A stretch of 64,000 bases of DNA from JAMXLO01 sp036265005 (GTDB lineage: Bacteria; Pseudomonadota; Alphaproteobacteria; Acetobacterales; Acetobacteraceae). Positions 19,283-26,208 of this stretch are shown piece by piece (the stretch's first letter is position 1; each line of letters opens with the position of its first letter). The stretch covers positions 62,001-126,000 of the forward strand of contig DATAPW010000359.1 of NCBI GenBank assembly GCA_036265005.1, read 5' to 3'. A program made the position numbers and the translations under genes. The notes beneath the pieces are model-generated. The model ran no database searches. It worked only from the letters and a program-made list of their open reading frames with translations, and was not told the DNA's origin.

Positions 19283-20784
19283 TACTTCGACATCTCCATG
19301 CCCTGGATCCGGATCATGCCGTCGGGCACCGGGCGATAGCCTTGCAGCTTCGCCGACATGCCGACGATGTTGCGTGCCGTCCAGAGATAGGTCAGCGGCA
19401 GGTCCTTGCGCAACTCGGGCCACATCTGGTCGTAGATCGCCTTGCGCTTTGCCGGGTCCTCGGAGCTGCGTCCCTCGTCCAACAGCTTGTCCACCATCGG
19501 GTTGCTGTAGTGGCTGGCGTTGTTGCCCTGGCCGGTGTGCAGGAACTGATAGGTGTTGCCGTCGATATCGACGCGGCCGGACCAGCCGATCATGTACGCC
19601 TGGTACTCGCCGCGCTGCGATGCGGCCAGCGAGGAGGCGAACTCCATCGACTGGATGTGCACGTCGAAGCCGGCTTCGGCCGCCATCGACTGGATCACCT
19701 CGGAGGCCTGCATCACCTGCGGATCGTTGAAGGTCAGCAGGTCGAGCTTCACCGGCAGCGGCACGCCGGCCTGCTTCAGCAACGCCTTCGCCTTGGCCAC
19801 GTCGCGGGCCGGTACCTTCAGTGCACCATCGTAGAACGGCGAACTCGCCGGCACAGCCTGAACCGTCGGCGAGTACATGTCGTTGAACACCACGTTGACC
19901 AGCGCCGCGCGATCGATGGCGAGGTCGAGTGCCTGGCGGACCAGCGCATTCTGGCCATACGGATTGTCCGCCTGCGGCCCGTTGGCCAGGTTGTTGGTGA
20001 TGCTGAAATAGCCGAGCGCGTCGGAGACGACCAGGCGCAGCTTCGGATCGGCCTTCACCGCAGCCGCATCCGTCGGCGCCACGTATTCCACGATATCCAC
20101 AGTGCCAGCCTTCAGGTTGGCCAGCCGGACAGATGAATCGACAAGGACCTGGTACACCACCTTGTCGAAGTGGATGTCCTTGGCATCCCAATAATCGGCG
20201 AAACGCTCCAGCGTCACGTGATCCTGCGGCACGCGTTCGACGAACTTGAACGGACCGCTGCACACCGGATGCGCGGCAAAATCCTTGCCGGCCGCTTCGG
20301 TTGCCTTTGGCGGCAGGATCATGCCCGCACGGTCTGTCAACTGCGCCAGGAAAGCCCCCGACGGGCTCTTCAGCACGATGCGCACTGTGGCGGGATCCAC
20401 CACCTCCACATGATCGATCGAGCTGATCTCGCTCTTGCGGAAGCTGCCCTGCATCGTCAGGTGGCGTTCTAGCGAGTACTTCACCGAGGCCGCATCGAGC
20501 ATCTCGCCGTCCTGGAACTTCACGCCGGAACGCAGATGGACAATCAGCGTCTTGTCGTCCGCCCATTCGTACCCGGTCGCAAGCTGCGGCACGATGTTCA
20601 GCTTCTCATCGATGTCGAACAGCTTGTCGCACAGGCCGGCGAACACGATGCGGCCGACATAGGTGGTGGCGGTGGTCGGATCCATCACGTCGAGATCCTC
20701 CCGCAGTGCGACGTGCAATGTCTGCGCAAAGGCGGGAAGCGTGGTGACCAGCAGGCAGGCGGCAGCAAGCAAGCAACGGCGCAT
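19282..20784 (-). CDS. dppA: Peptide ABC transporter substrate-binding protein, DppA/OppA type
   Basis: This 500-residue periplasmic protein starts with a signal peptide (cleavage near PAFAQ) and belongs to the family-5 solute-binding proteins. The signature region is LRSGVKFQDGEMLDAASVKYSLERHL, and other family marks are AHPVCSGPFKFVERVPQDHVTLERF and LTYLWTARNIVG. It captures oligopeptides or a similar ligand and delivers them to DppBC. It starts 32 bp after the DUF1028 gene and overlaps dppB by one base. Confidence 0.94.
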   Translation of the reverse strand: MRRCLLAAACLLVTTLPAFAQTLHVALREDLDVMDPTTATTYVGRIVFAGLCDKLFDIDEKLNIVPQLATGYEWADDKTLIVHLRSGVKFQDGEMLDAASVKYSLERHLTMQGSFRKSEISSIDHVEVVDPATVRIVLKSPSGAFLAQLTDRAGMILPPKATEAAGKDFAAHPVCSGPFKFVERVPQDHVTLERFADYWDAKDIHFDKVVYQVLVDSSVRLANLKAGTVDIVEYVAPTDAAAVKADPKLRLVVSDALGYFSITNNLANGPQADNPYGQNALVRQALDLAIDRAALVNVVFNDMYSPTVQAVPASSPFYDGALKVPARDVAKAKALLKQAGVPLPVKLDLLTFNDPQVMQASEVIQSMAAEAGFDVHIQSMEFASSLAASQRGEYQAYMIGWSGRVDIDGNTYQFLHTGQGNNASHYSNPMVDKLLDEGRSSEDPAKRKAIYDQMWPELRKDLPLTYLWTARNIVGMSAKLQGYRPVPDGMIRIQGMEMSK

Positions 20785-20816
20785 GGTGAAGTTTCCCAGA
20801 CTTGTTGTTGTGGCGC

Positions 20817-21524
20817 TCAGGTAGGCGGTTTTCCGTCGCGCGCAACGGCGGCATCGATGACTGCACGGTCGAACACGCCGCAGGGGCTATCCGTGCCGGG
20901 CAGGAAGCGGCGGAATACAGCGAACCGTTCCTGGCTGACAGCATGCAGCCGCCGCAGTTCCGCCAAAGGATCGGGATGGTCGTCGATGCGGATATCGAGG
21001 TCGGGATAGGGATCGCGCGTGGCGATCTTCATCGCCGCCGACTGCTTGCCGCGCTTGTCGCCGCCGGCAGCCTCGCCGGCCTCCAGCGCGGTCAGCAGGC
21101 GGTCCGCCAGCGTGCCGGCAGCACGCTCGAAGGCCGCCAGGGTGCGTTCCACCACCGCCGATCCAGCCAGCATGTTGCCGGCCACGGAAACATCCGCACC
21201 ACGCACCGAACCGCACCAGGCGACACAATCCTTGCCGGTGTACTGGGCGATGCGGCCCTGGGCGTCGATCATGTGGAGCTGCCGGTGGTCGCGGCCGGCG
21301 TCCTCCGCGAGCAGCACGGCAGCGATAGCGTCGGGTGGCTCGCCGGCGCGCAACCGCGCCATGCCGTGCACCGCATACATCGGATTGATCAGCGCCTGGG
21401 TGGCCAGGGCGGCAACTTCGCCCTCGACATGGATCGCCAGCGCACCGACTGCGAAGAAACGCGTCGCTACCGCGGCGCCGAGGGCTCCAGTGACTGGATC
21501 GCGCACCAGGATGGACCAGGTCAA
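20817..21524 (-). CDS. DUF1028 (Ntn-hydrolase-fold) protein
   Basis: The protein opens with the DUF1028 pattern (TWSILVRDPVTGALGAAVATRFFAVG) and continues with EVAALATQALINPMYAVHGMARL and VAGNMLAG. This family has an Ntn-hydrolase fold and is often found beside peptide transporters; its activity is unproven. The start is probably TTG at 21524, giving 235 residues. The alternative TTG at 21554 adds 10 residues that fall inside the interspersed repeat at 21526-21740, which argues against it. It is the first gene of the DUF1028-DppA-DppB-DppC-GNAT operon, suggesting that it processes the imported ligand (inference). Confidence 0.82.
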   Translation of the reverse strand: MTWSILVRDPVTGALGAAVATRFFAVGALAIHVEGEVAALATQALINPMYAVHGMARLRAGEPPDAIAAVLLAEDAGRDHRQLHMIDAQGRIAQYTGKDCVAWCGSVRGADVSVAGNMLAGSAVVERTLAAFERAAGTLADRLLTALEAGEAAGGDKRGKQSAAMKIATRDPYPDLDIRIDDHPDPLAELRRLHAVSQERFAVFRRFLPGTDSPCGVFDRAVIDAAVARDGKPPT

Positions 21525-21525
21525 G

Positions 21526-21740
21526 GCGCGGGGCTCCGCCCCGGACCCCGCCAAGAGGCGCCGCCTCTTGGATCTCCGCCAAGGGCGTAGCCCTTAGAAC
21601 CCTTCTGTTTGGCAGCGGTGGGGGGTGGCAACCATCGCCCACCGCTGCCGAACAGGATGGATTCCAAAGGCGATGCCTTTGGTGGGGGTCCAGGGGGCAA
21701 AGCCCCCTGGTGGGTTTCAGGGCGAAGCCCTGGTCCTGCC
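21526..21740. repeat. Interspersed repeat made of short hairpins, copy A
   Basis: This stretch is a chain of short GC-rich palindromes, for example GGGGCTCCGCCCC, AAGGGCGTAGCCCTT, CAAAGGCGATGCCTTTG, AGGGGGCAAAGCCCCCT and CAGGGCGAAGCCCTG. A related copy with the same order and shared sequence (GCCAAGAGGC, CTCCGC, AAGGGCG..GCCCTT, CTGTTTGGCA) lies at 63734-63896. The element fills the divergent gap between the DUF1028 and selD genes and has no coding character. Its minus-strand frames look superficially protein-like because of the repeats. Confidence 0.75.
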
Positions 21741-21803
21741 TGACGCATGCGCGGCATCCTTGCTGCTCCGGCGACTCGCCGCAAGCCGGCTACGCTGCCC
21801 GGA

Positions 21804-23924
21804 ATGCAGCCCCAAGCGCCGATCACGACCGACATAGTCCTGCTGGGTGCCGGACATGCGCATGTCGAGGTGCTGCGTCGGTTTGCCATGCGGCGGGAGA
21901 CCGGCGTGCGGCTGACGCTGATCGGCCGCGAGCCCGAGACGCCCTATACCGGCATGCTGCCAGGCCTGATCCGCGGCGACTACGGCTTCGACGAGGCGCA
22001 TATCGACCTGGCGCCGCTGGCCGCCAGCGCCGGCGCGCGCCTGATCCTGGCGGAGGCAACCGATATCGACCTCGCGGTGCGCCGCGTCGCGGTGGCTGGG
22101 CGCCCCGATATCCCGTTCGACCTGCTGTCGATCGACGTCGGTGGCGAACCGGCAATGCCGGAGGGTGCGGGGCAGCCGGTGAAGCCGATCGGCCAGTTCC
22201 TGTCGCGGCTGGCGGCGTTGGAGGCGGAACTGGCGCCAGGCGCCCGCATCGCCGTGGTCGGCGGCGGCGCCGGGGGCACCGAACTCGCGCTGGCCCTGGC
22301 TCGACGCTACGGCAACCGGGCACGCATCGTGCTTGTGTGCGACACCGCGGAACCGCTCGGCACCGCACCGTCCTATGCACGGTCGGTCGCGCGCACTGCA
22401 CTGGTGAATGCCGGGGTCGAACTGGCCTGCGGCGTGCAGGCGGGCGCGTGGACCGACGGTAGGTTGGCGCTGTCGGATGGCAGCTACCTGGAGGTCGCCA
22501 GCGTGCTTTGGGCGACCGGGGTCGTTGGGCCCGCGTTGCTGGCCGCCTCCGGTCTGGCGTGCGATGCCGCAGGCTGCGTGCGGGTGGACGCGTCACTGCG
22601 CAGCGTCAGCCACGGCTTTGTCTTCGCTGCCGGCGACTGCGCTGCGATCGAGGGCAATCCGCGGCCAAAAGCCGGCGTCTGGGCGGTGCGGGCCGGGCGG
22701 CCATTGGCGGATAATCTGCGGCGTGCGGCGCGCGGGCGAACGTTGCGGCGCTGGCGGCCACAGTCGCAGGCGCTGGTGATCCTGGGACTCGGCGACGGCC
22801 GCGCACTGGCCTGGCGCAACGGCGTGGCGGTGGCGGGCGGGCTGGTCTGGCGTTGGAAGGACTGGATCGATCGACGCTGGATGCGGATGTACCAGGAGCC
22901 GATGGCGCCGATGGCGGGCAATGACCCGATGCGCTGCGGTGGCTGCGGCGCCAAGGTCGGCGCCGAGGTCCTGGCAGGGGCGCTGGCGGACCTGCCGCGG
23001 ATGCCAGGCGCCGATGTGCTCATCGGGTTGGATGCGCCGGACGATGCGGCGGTGATGCTGGCGCCGCCGGGGATGGCGGTGGTGCAGAGCGTCGATCATT
23101 TTCGCGCGTTCATCGACGACCCGTTCATGTTCGGGCAGATCGCGGCAGCCCACGCGCTGTCGGACCTGCACGCGATGGGCGCGCGGCCGTGGACGGCATT
23201 GGCTGTCGCGGCGGTGCCGTACACCTCCGGCGACAAGATGCGCACCGAGTTGGGCGACATGCTGCGAGGAGCGAGCGAGGTCCTGGCGGCGGATGGTTGC
23301 GCACTGGTCGGTGGCCACAGCGCCGAGGCGGCGGAGCCGGCATTGGGTTTCGCGGTCACCGGCCTGGCCGATCCGGCGAAGCTGCTGCGCAAGGCGGGCT
23401 TGCGGCCGGGCGATGTGCTGGTGCTGACCAAGCCGCTCGGCACCGGGATCGTGCTGGCCGGCCACATGCGAGGGCTGGCGCGCGCGGCATGGCTGTCGGC
23501 GGCAATCGCCAGCATGCGAACCAGCAATGCAATGGCCTCGCGGATCCTGCGCGGCCAGGGTGTGGTGGCCTGCACCGACGTGACGGGATTCGGCCTGGCC
23601 GGCCATCTGCTGGAGATGCTGCGCGCGTCGCATGTCGGCGCGCTGCTCTGGCCGGATCAGCTACCGGCGCTGCCGGGTGCGCTGGAGCTTGCCAGCGCAG
23701 GTATCGAAAGCACGCTGGCGCCCGAGAACCGGCGATTGGTACCGGGCAGCACAGCGAATGCGCGGACCGCGCTGCTGATCGATCCGCAGACCTCGGGGGG
23801 ATTGCTGGCAGGCATCGCGCCGGACCGCGCCGAGCCATGCGTAGACGCATTGCGGGCCGCCGGCATCGCGGCGGTGATCATCGGCACGGTCGAACACGGC
23901 GAGCCGGTGATCCGGCTGGCCTAG
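21804..23924 (+). CDS. selD: FAD/NAD(P)-oxidoreductase fused to selenide, water dikinase
   Basis: SelD makes selenophosphate from selenide and ATP for selenocysteine or selenouridine synthesis. This 706-residue protein is a fusion. Residues about 8-365 form an NDH-2-like oxidoreductase (VLLGAGHAHVEVL; second dinucleotide motif VVGGGAGGTELALAL; FAAGDCAAI). Residues about 375-706 form SelD. The catalytic motif is CGAK with Cys381 and Lys384 (E. coli Cys17/Lys20). Cys378 lies three residues before it. The glycine-rich ATP-binding parts are present (GGHSAEAAEPALGFAVTG, CTDVTGFGLAGHLLE, DPQTSGGLLAG). ATG 21804 was preferred to ATG 21747. The gene overlaps the convergent racemase-family gene by 4 bases. 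Confidence 0.92.
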   Translation: MQPQAPITTDIVLLGAGHAHVEVLRRFAMRRETGVRLTLIGREPETPYTGMLPGLIRGDYGFDEAHIDLAPLAASAGARLILAEATDIDLAVRRVAVAGRPDIPFDLLSIDVGGEPAMPEGAGQPVKPIGQFLSRLAALEAELAPGARIAVVGGGAGGTELALALARRYGNRARIVLVCDTAEPLGTAPSYARSVARTALVNAGVELACGVQAGAWTDGRLALSDGSYLEVASVLWATGVVGPALLAASGLACDAAGCVRVDASLRSVSHGFVFAAGDCAAIEGNPRPKAGVWAVRAGRPLADNLRRAARGRTLRRWRPQSQALVILGLGDGRALAWRNGVAVAGGLVWRWKDWIDRRWMRMYQEPMAPMAGNDPMRCGGCGAKVGAEVLAGALADLPRMPGADVLIGLDAPDDAAVMLAPPGMAVVQSVDHFRAFIDDPFMFGQIAAAHALSDLHAMGARPWTALAVAAVPYTSGDKMRTELGDMLRGASEVLAADGCALVGGHSAEAAEPALGFAVTGLADPAKLLRKAGLRPGDVLVLTKPLGTGIVLAGHMRGLARAAWLSAAIASMRTSNAMASRILRGQGVVACTDVTGFGLAGHLLEMLRASHVGALLWPDQLPALPGALELASAGIESTLAPENRRLVPGSTANARTALLIDPQTSGGLLAGIAPDRAEPCVDALRAAGIAAVIIGTVEHGEPVIRLA

Positions 23925-24772
23925 AAGACCTTGCGACGCCGCCACTTGCGCGGATGGTCCGATGGAAACGCCAGCCCGCTGACCGACACGTGCATGTTCA
24001 CCAGCAGCTTCGCCATTTCGATGGCGCAGCCATAACCTTCCAGCACCGGCGCCTCCCAGCCGATCTGGCTCAGCCGCTTCTGCAAATACGGCCGCATCCA
24101 GAACGCCGCCGAGCACCCGAGGATGATCACCTCGGCACCGTCTTCCTCGATTGCCGCCAGGGCTTCGGTCACCGACCGCTCCAGCATTTCCGATCGTTCG
24201 CCGCGTTCGGCCTGCGCCTTTTCGGATTGGATCTGCCGCGCTTCCGGATTCGACGCACGCGGCAAAGGACAATCGATATCGCGGATCGAGGCACACTCCG
24301 CCGTGAAGCGATACTGCACCACCAGGTTGTAGTAGTGCATGTTGTGCGCTTCCGAGATGTCGACGACGCTGAACTTGTTGCCCAGCATTGTCGCGATATG
24401 CATCTGCGCGTGTGCACAACCGGTGACCGGTATGTTGTAGCGCTGGCCGATCTCGCGTGCCTCCGTGACGCCCGGATCGCCGCCGCCGAGCATCACGATC
24501 GCATCGTAGCGGCCACTCGCGCAGGCCTCGTGGACGATCGGCAATCGCGCCGCGCCGACCACGGCGAATTCCTCGCGCGTTTCGACATAGGAGTCGCCCT
24601 GCGGCGCGATCGGACCGGGATGCAATTCCCAGTCCACATCGGCCAGCAGATGTGCAACATCCGGATAGTTCATCAGTTGCGCTTCCTTCGACCCGCCCGC
24701 CGGGCGCAGGTAATGGCGCGATGTCTCTGGCAGGGTGAAAGCCTGCACCAGCAGGAGTCGTGGCTTTGGCAT
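23921..24772 (-). CDS. Asp/Glu/hydantoin racemase-family protein
   Basis: This 283-residue protein fits the Asp/Glu racemase superfamily, which includes hydantoin racemase, maleate isomerase and arylmalonate decarboxylase. Two candidate catalytic cysteines lie in the expected places: Cys119 in TGCAHAQ and Cys220 in LGCSAAF. Another landmark is MLGGGDPGVTEA. The ATG at 24772 has GAGG about 10 bases upstream. It lies 145 bp downstream of pcaG on the same strand, with a repeat between them, so it may be the distal gene of that catabolic cluster. Exact substrate unknown. Confidence 0.75.
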   Translation of the reverse strand: MPKPRLLLVQAFTLPETSRHYLRPAGGSKEAQLMNYPDVAHLLADVDWELHPGPIAPQGDSYVETREEFAVVGAARLPIVHEACASGRYDAIVMLGGGDPGVTEAREIGQRYNIPVTGCAHAQMHIATMLGNKFSVVDISEAHNMHYYNLVVQYRFTAECASIRDIDCPLPRASNPEARQIQSEKAQAERGERSEMLERSVTEALAAIEEDGAEVIILGCSAAFWMRPYLQKRLSQIGWEAPVLEGYGCAIEMAKLLVNMHVSVSGLAFPSDHPRKWRRRKVF

Positions 24773-24802
24773 GCGATGTAACCTCGTGTTGCCGACCGAT
24801 GC

Positions 24803-24910
24803 GAGCACGGCCGGCGTGATGGGCTTCGCTCTACTCAACCCATCCTACGTTTTTGCGGGTGGGCCCACCAAGCAGGATGGGTAGAGCGAAGCGAACCCCA
24901 TCACGCGCGC
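24803..24910. repeat. Inverted repeat between pcaG and racemase-family gene
   Basis: The arms TGATGGGCTTCGCTCTACTC and (inverted) TGATGGGGTTCGCTTCGCTC, each running into ACCCATCCT, flank a short GC loop in the 145-bp gap. The same module (GATGGGTTTCGC..GCTACCCATCCTAC) recurs once at about 36472-36496. It may act as a transcription attenuator or terminator between the genes. Confidence 0.55.
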
Positions 24911-24917
24911 GGCCCCC

Positions 24918-25505
24918 TCAGTCCAGGAAGAACGGCGTCTCCTCGTCACCCTGGATGAGGACGTCGAAGCAATAGGCTTCGTCCGTCACGCGATCCAGTT
25001 CCGGTGCGCGCCGCGCAAACAGCCGGCCGCGCGACGCATGAGGCACCGCCGCCAGCACCGGATCGTCCGCACCGGCCCGCTCATCGCCGAAGAACACCGT
25101 CGTGGTCAATCGCCGCATGATCCCCGACGCCAGCAGCATCATGTTGATGTGCGGCAACCGCACGCCGCTCGCATTGTCCGCGCGGCGGCCCGGCATGATG
25201 GTGCGGAAGCGGTACCAGCCATTCGCGTCAGTGGCACAACGTCCCCAGCCGAGAAAATGCGGATCGGCGGAGGCGGCGCGCGGATCGGCGGGATGCGCGA
25301 ACAATCCCTCCGAATCCGGCTGCCAGATTTCCACCACAGCGTTCCTGACGGGTTGGCGGTCGCGTTCCAGAACCTGTCCCGACAACGTAATGCGCGTGCC
25401 GCTCGCCGGCTTGCCACGCAACTCGGTCAGATCCGTGCAGGACGCTTCGGCGAGGCGTGTCGGAAAGAACGGGCCGATGGTTTGCCAGACACTGGGATCA
25501 GCCAC
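24918..25505 (-). CDS. pcaG: Protocatechuate 3,4-dioxygenase, alpha subunit
   Basis: With PcaH it forms the iron enzyme that cleaves protocatechuate between its hydroxyls to carboxy-cis,cis-muconate. The 195 residues match PcaG: TIGPFFPTRL near the N-terminus, then the intradiol dioxygenase beta-sandwich (VVEIWQPDSEGLFAHP, FRTIMPGRR, RLPHINMMLLASGIMRRLTT). The alpha subunit does not hold the iron. The start is GTG 25505, which overlaps the pcaH stop by 8 bases. The longer ATG-initiated frame to 25598 is a shadow of pcaH. Confidence 0.9.
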   Translation of the reverse strand: MADPSVWQTIGPFFPTRLAEASCTDLTELRGKPASGTRITLSGQVLERDRQPVRNAVVEIWQPDSEGLFAHPADPRAASADPHFLGWGRCATDANGWYRFRTIMPGRRADNASGVRLPHINMMLLASGIMRRLTTTVFFGDERAGADDPVLAAVPHASRGRLFARRAPELDRVTDEAYCFDVLIQGDEETPFFLD

Positions 25506-26196
25506 CGCTCCCGCCTCCAGCGTGTCCGCGCACCACGAACAGGTGTTCGAATTCCGATGCATCGCCCGCCTCGACACGCGGCGGCAGCGCATGCGCAATC
25601 ATCGACTCACGCGGCGTGCCGTCCGGCGCGGCATTCAGCAGCATATCGAAGTCGTTGAGCGGTTCGCCCGGGAAATGCACCTGCGTCACCATCCGGTCCA
25701 TCCAACTCGTGCCGATGATGGAAAAATGGATGTGCGGGGCGCGCCATGACGCGGGACCGGCACGATACGGCCCGGGCTTCACCGTGGTGATGGTGAAGCG
25801 CCCATCCGCATCGGTGACCACTCGGCCACCACCGGTGAAGTTGGCATCGAGCGGCGCGTTGAACCCGTCGTCTTCGTGGATGTACTTGCCCGACGCGTTG
25901 GCGTGCCAGACCTCCACCATCGCGCCGGCGACAGGATTGTTGTCTTCGTCCACCACGCGGCCATGCAGCAGCATCAGCGGCCCCTGCGCCCGCGGGCCAT
26001 CGGGACTCGTGCGGGTAAAATCCGCCGTACCCACCGCAAGCCGGCGCTCGACCGCCAACGGACCGGTGCGCTCGGTCAGCGTCACCGGCCGCTCGACAAA
26101 ACTATCCGGCGTGCGGGTGAAGGTGCGCGCGTAACCCTCGACGCGATGCGGCGTCTGGTTGCTGTCGGCATAAGGCTGATAGACCGTATCGGCCAC
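25498..26196 (-). CDS. pcaH: Protocatechuate 3,4-dioxygenase, beta (iron-binding) subunit
   Basis: This 232-residue protein carries the non-heme Fe(III) site. The ligands expected from the family are Tyr105 (SGKYIHED), Tyr144 (KPGPYRAG), and His155 and His157 (APHIHFSI). The intradiol dioxygenase signature LHGRVVDEDNNPVAGAMVEVWHANASG precedes them. Related intradiol enzymes for hydroxyquinol or catechol share these ligands, so the substrate is inferred from the alpha/beta pair. It begins 12 bp after the enolase-fusion gene and overlaps pcaG. No pcaB, pcaC, pcaD or PcaQ-type regulator gene is in the window. Confidence 0.92.
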   Translation of the reverse strand: MADTVYQPYADSNQTPHRVEGYARTFTRTPDSFVERPVTLTERTGPLAVERRLAVGTADFTRTSPDGPRAQGPLMLLHGRVVDEDNNPVAGAMVEVWHANASGKYIHEDDGFNAPLDANFTGGGRVVTDADGRFTITTVKPGPYRAGPASWRAPHIHFSIIGTSWMDRMVTQVHFPGEPLNDFDMLLNAAPDGTPRESMIAHALPPRVEAGDASEFEHLFVVRGHAGGGSGG

Positions 26197-26208
26197 GGTG
26201 TCCTCCCG

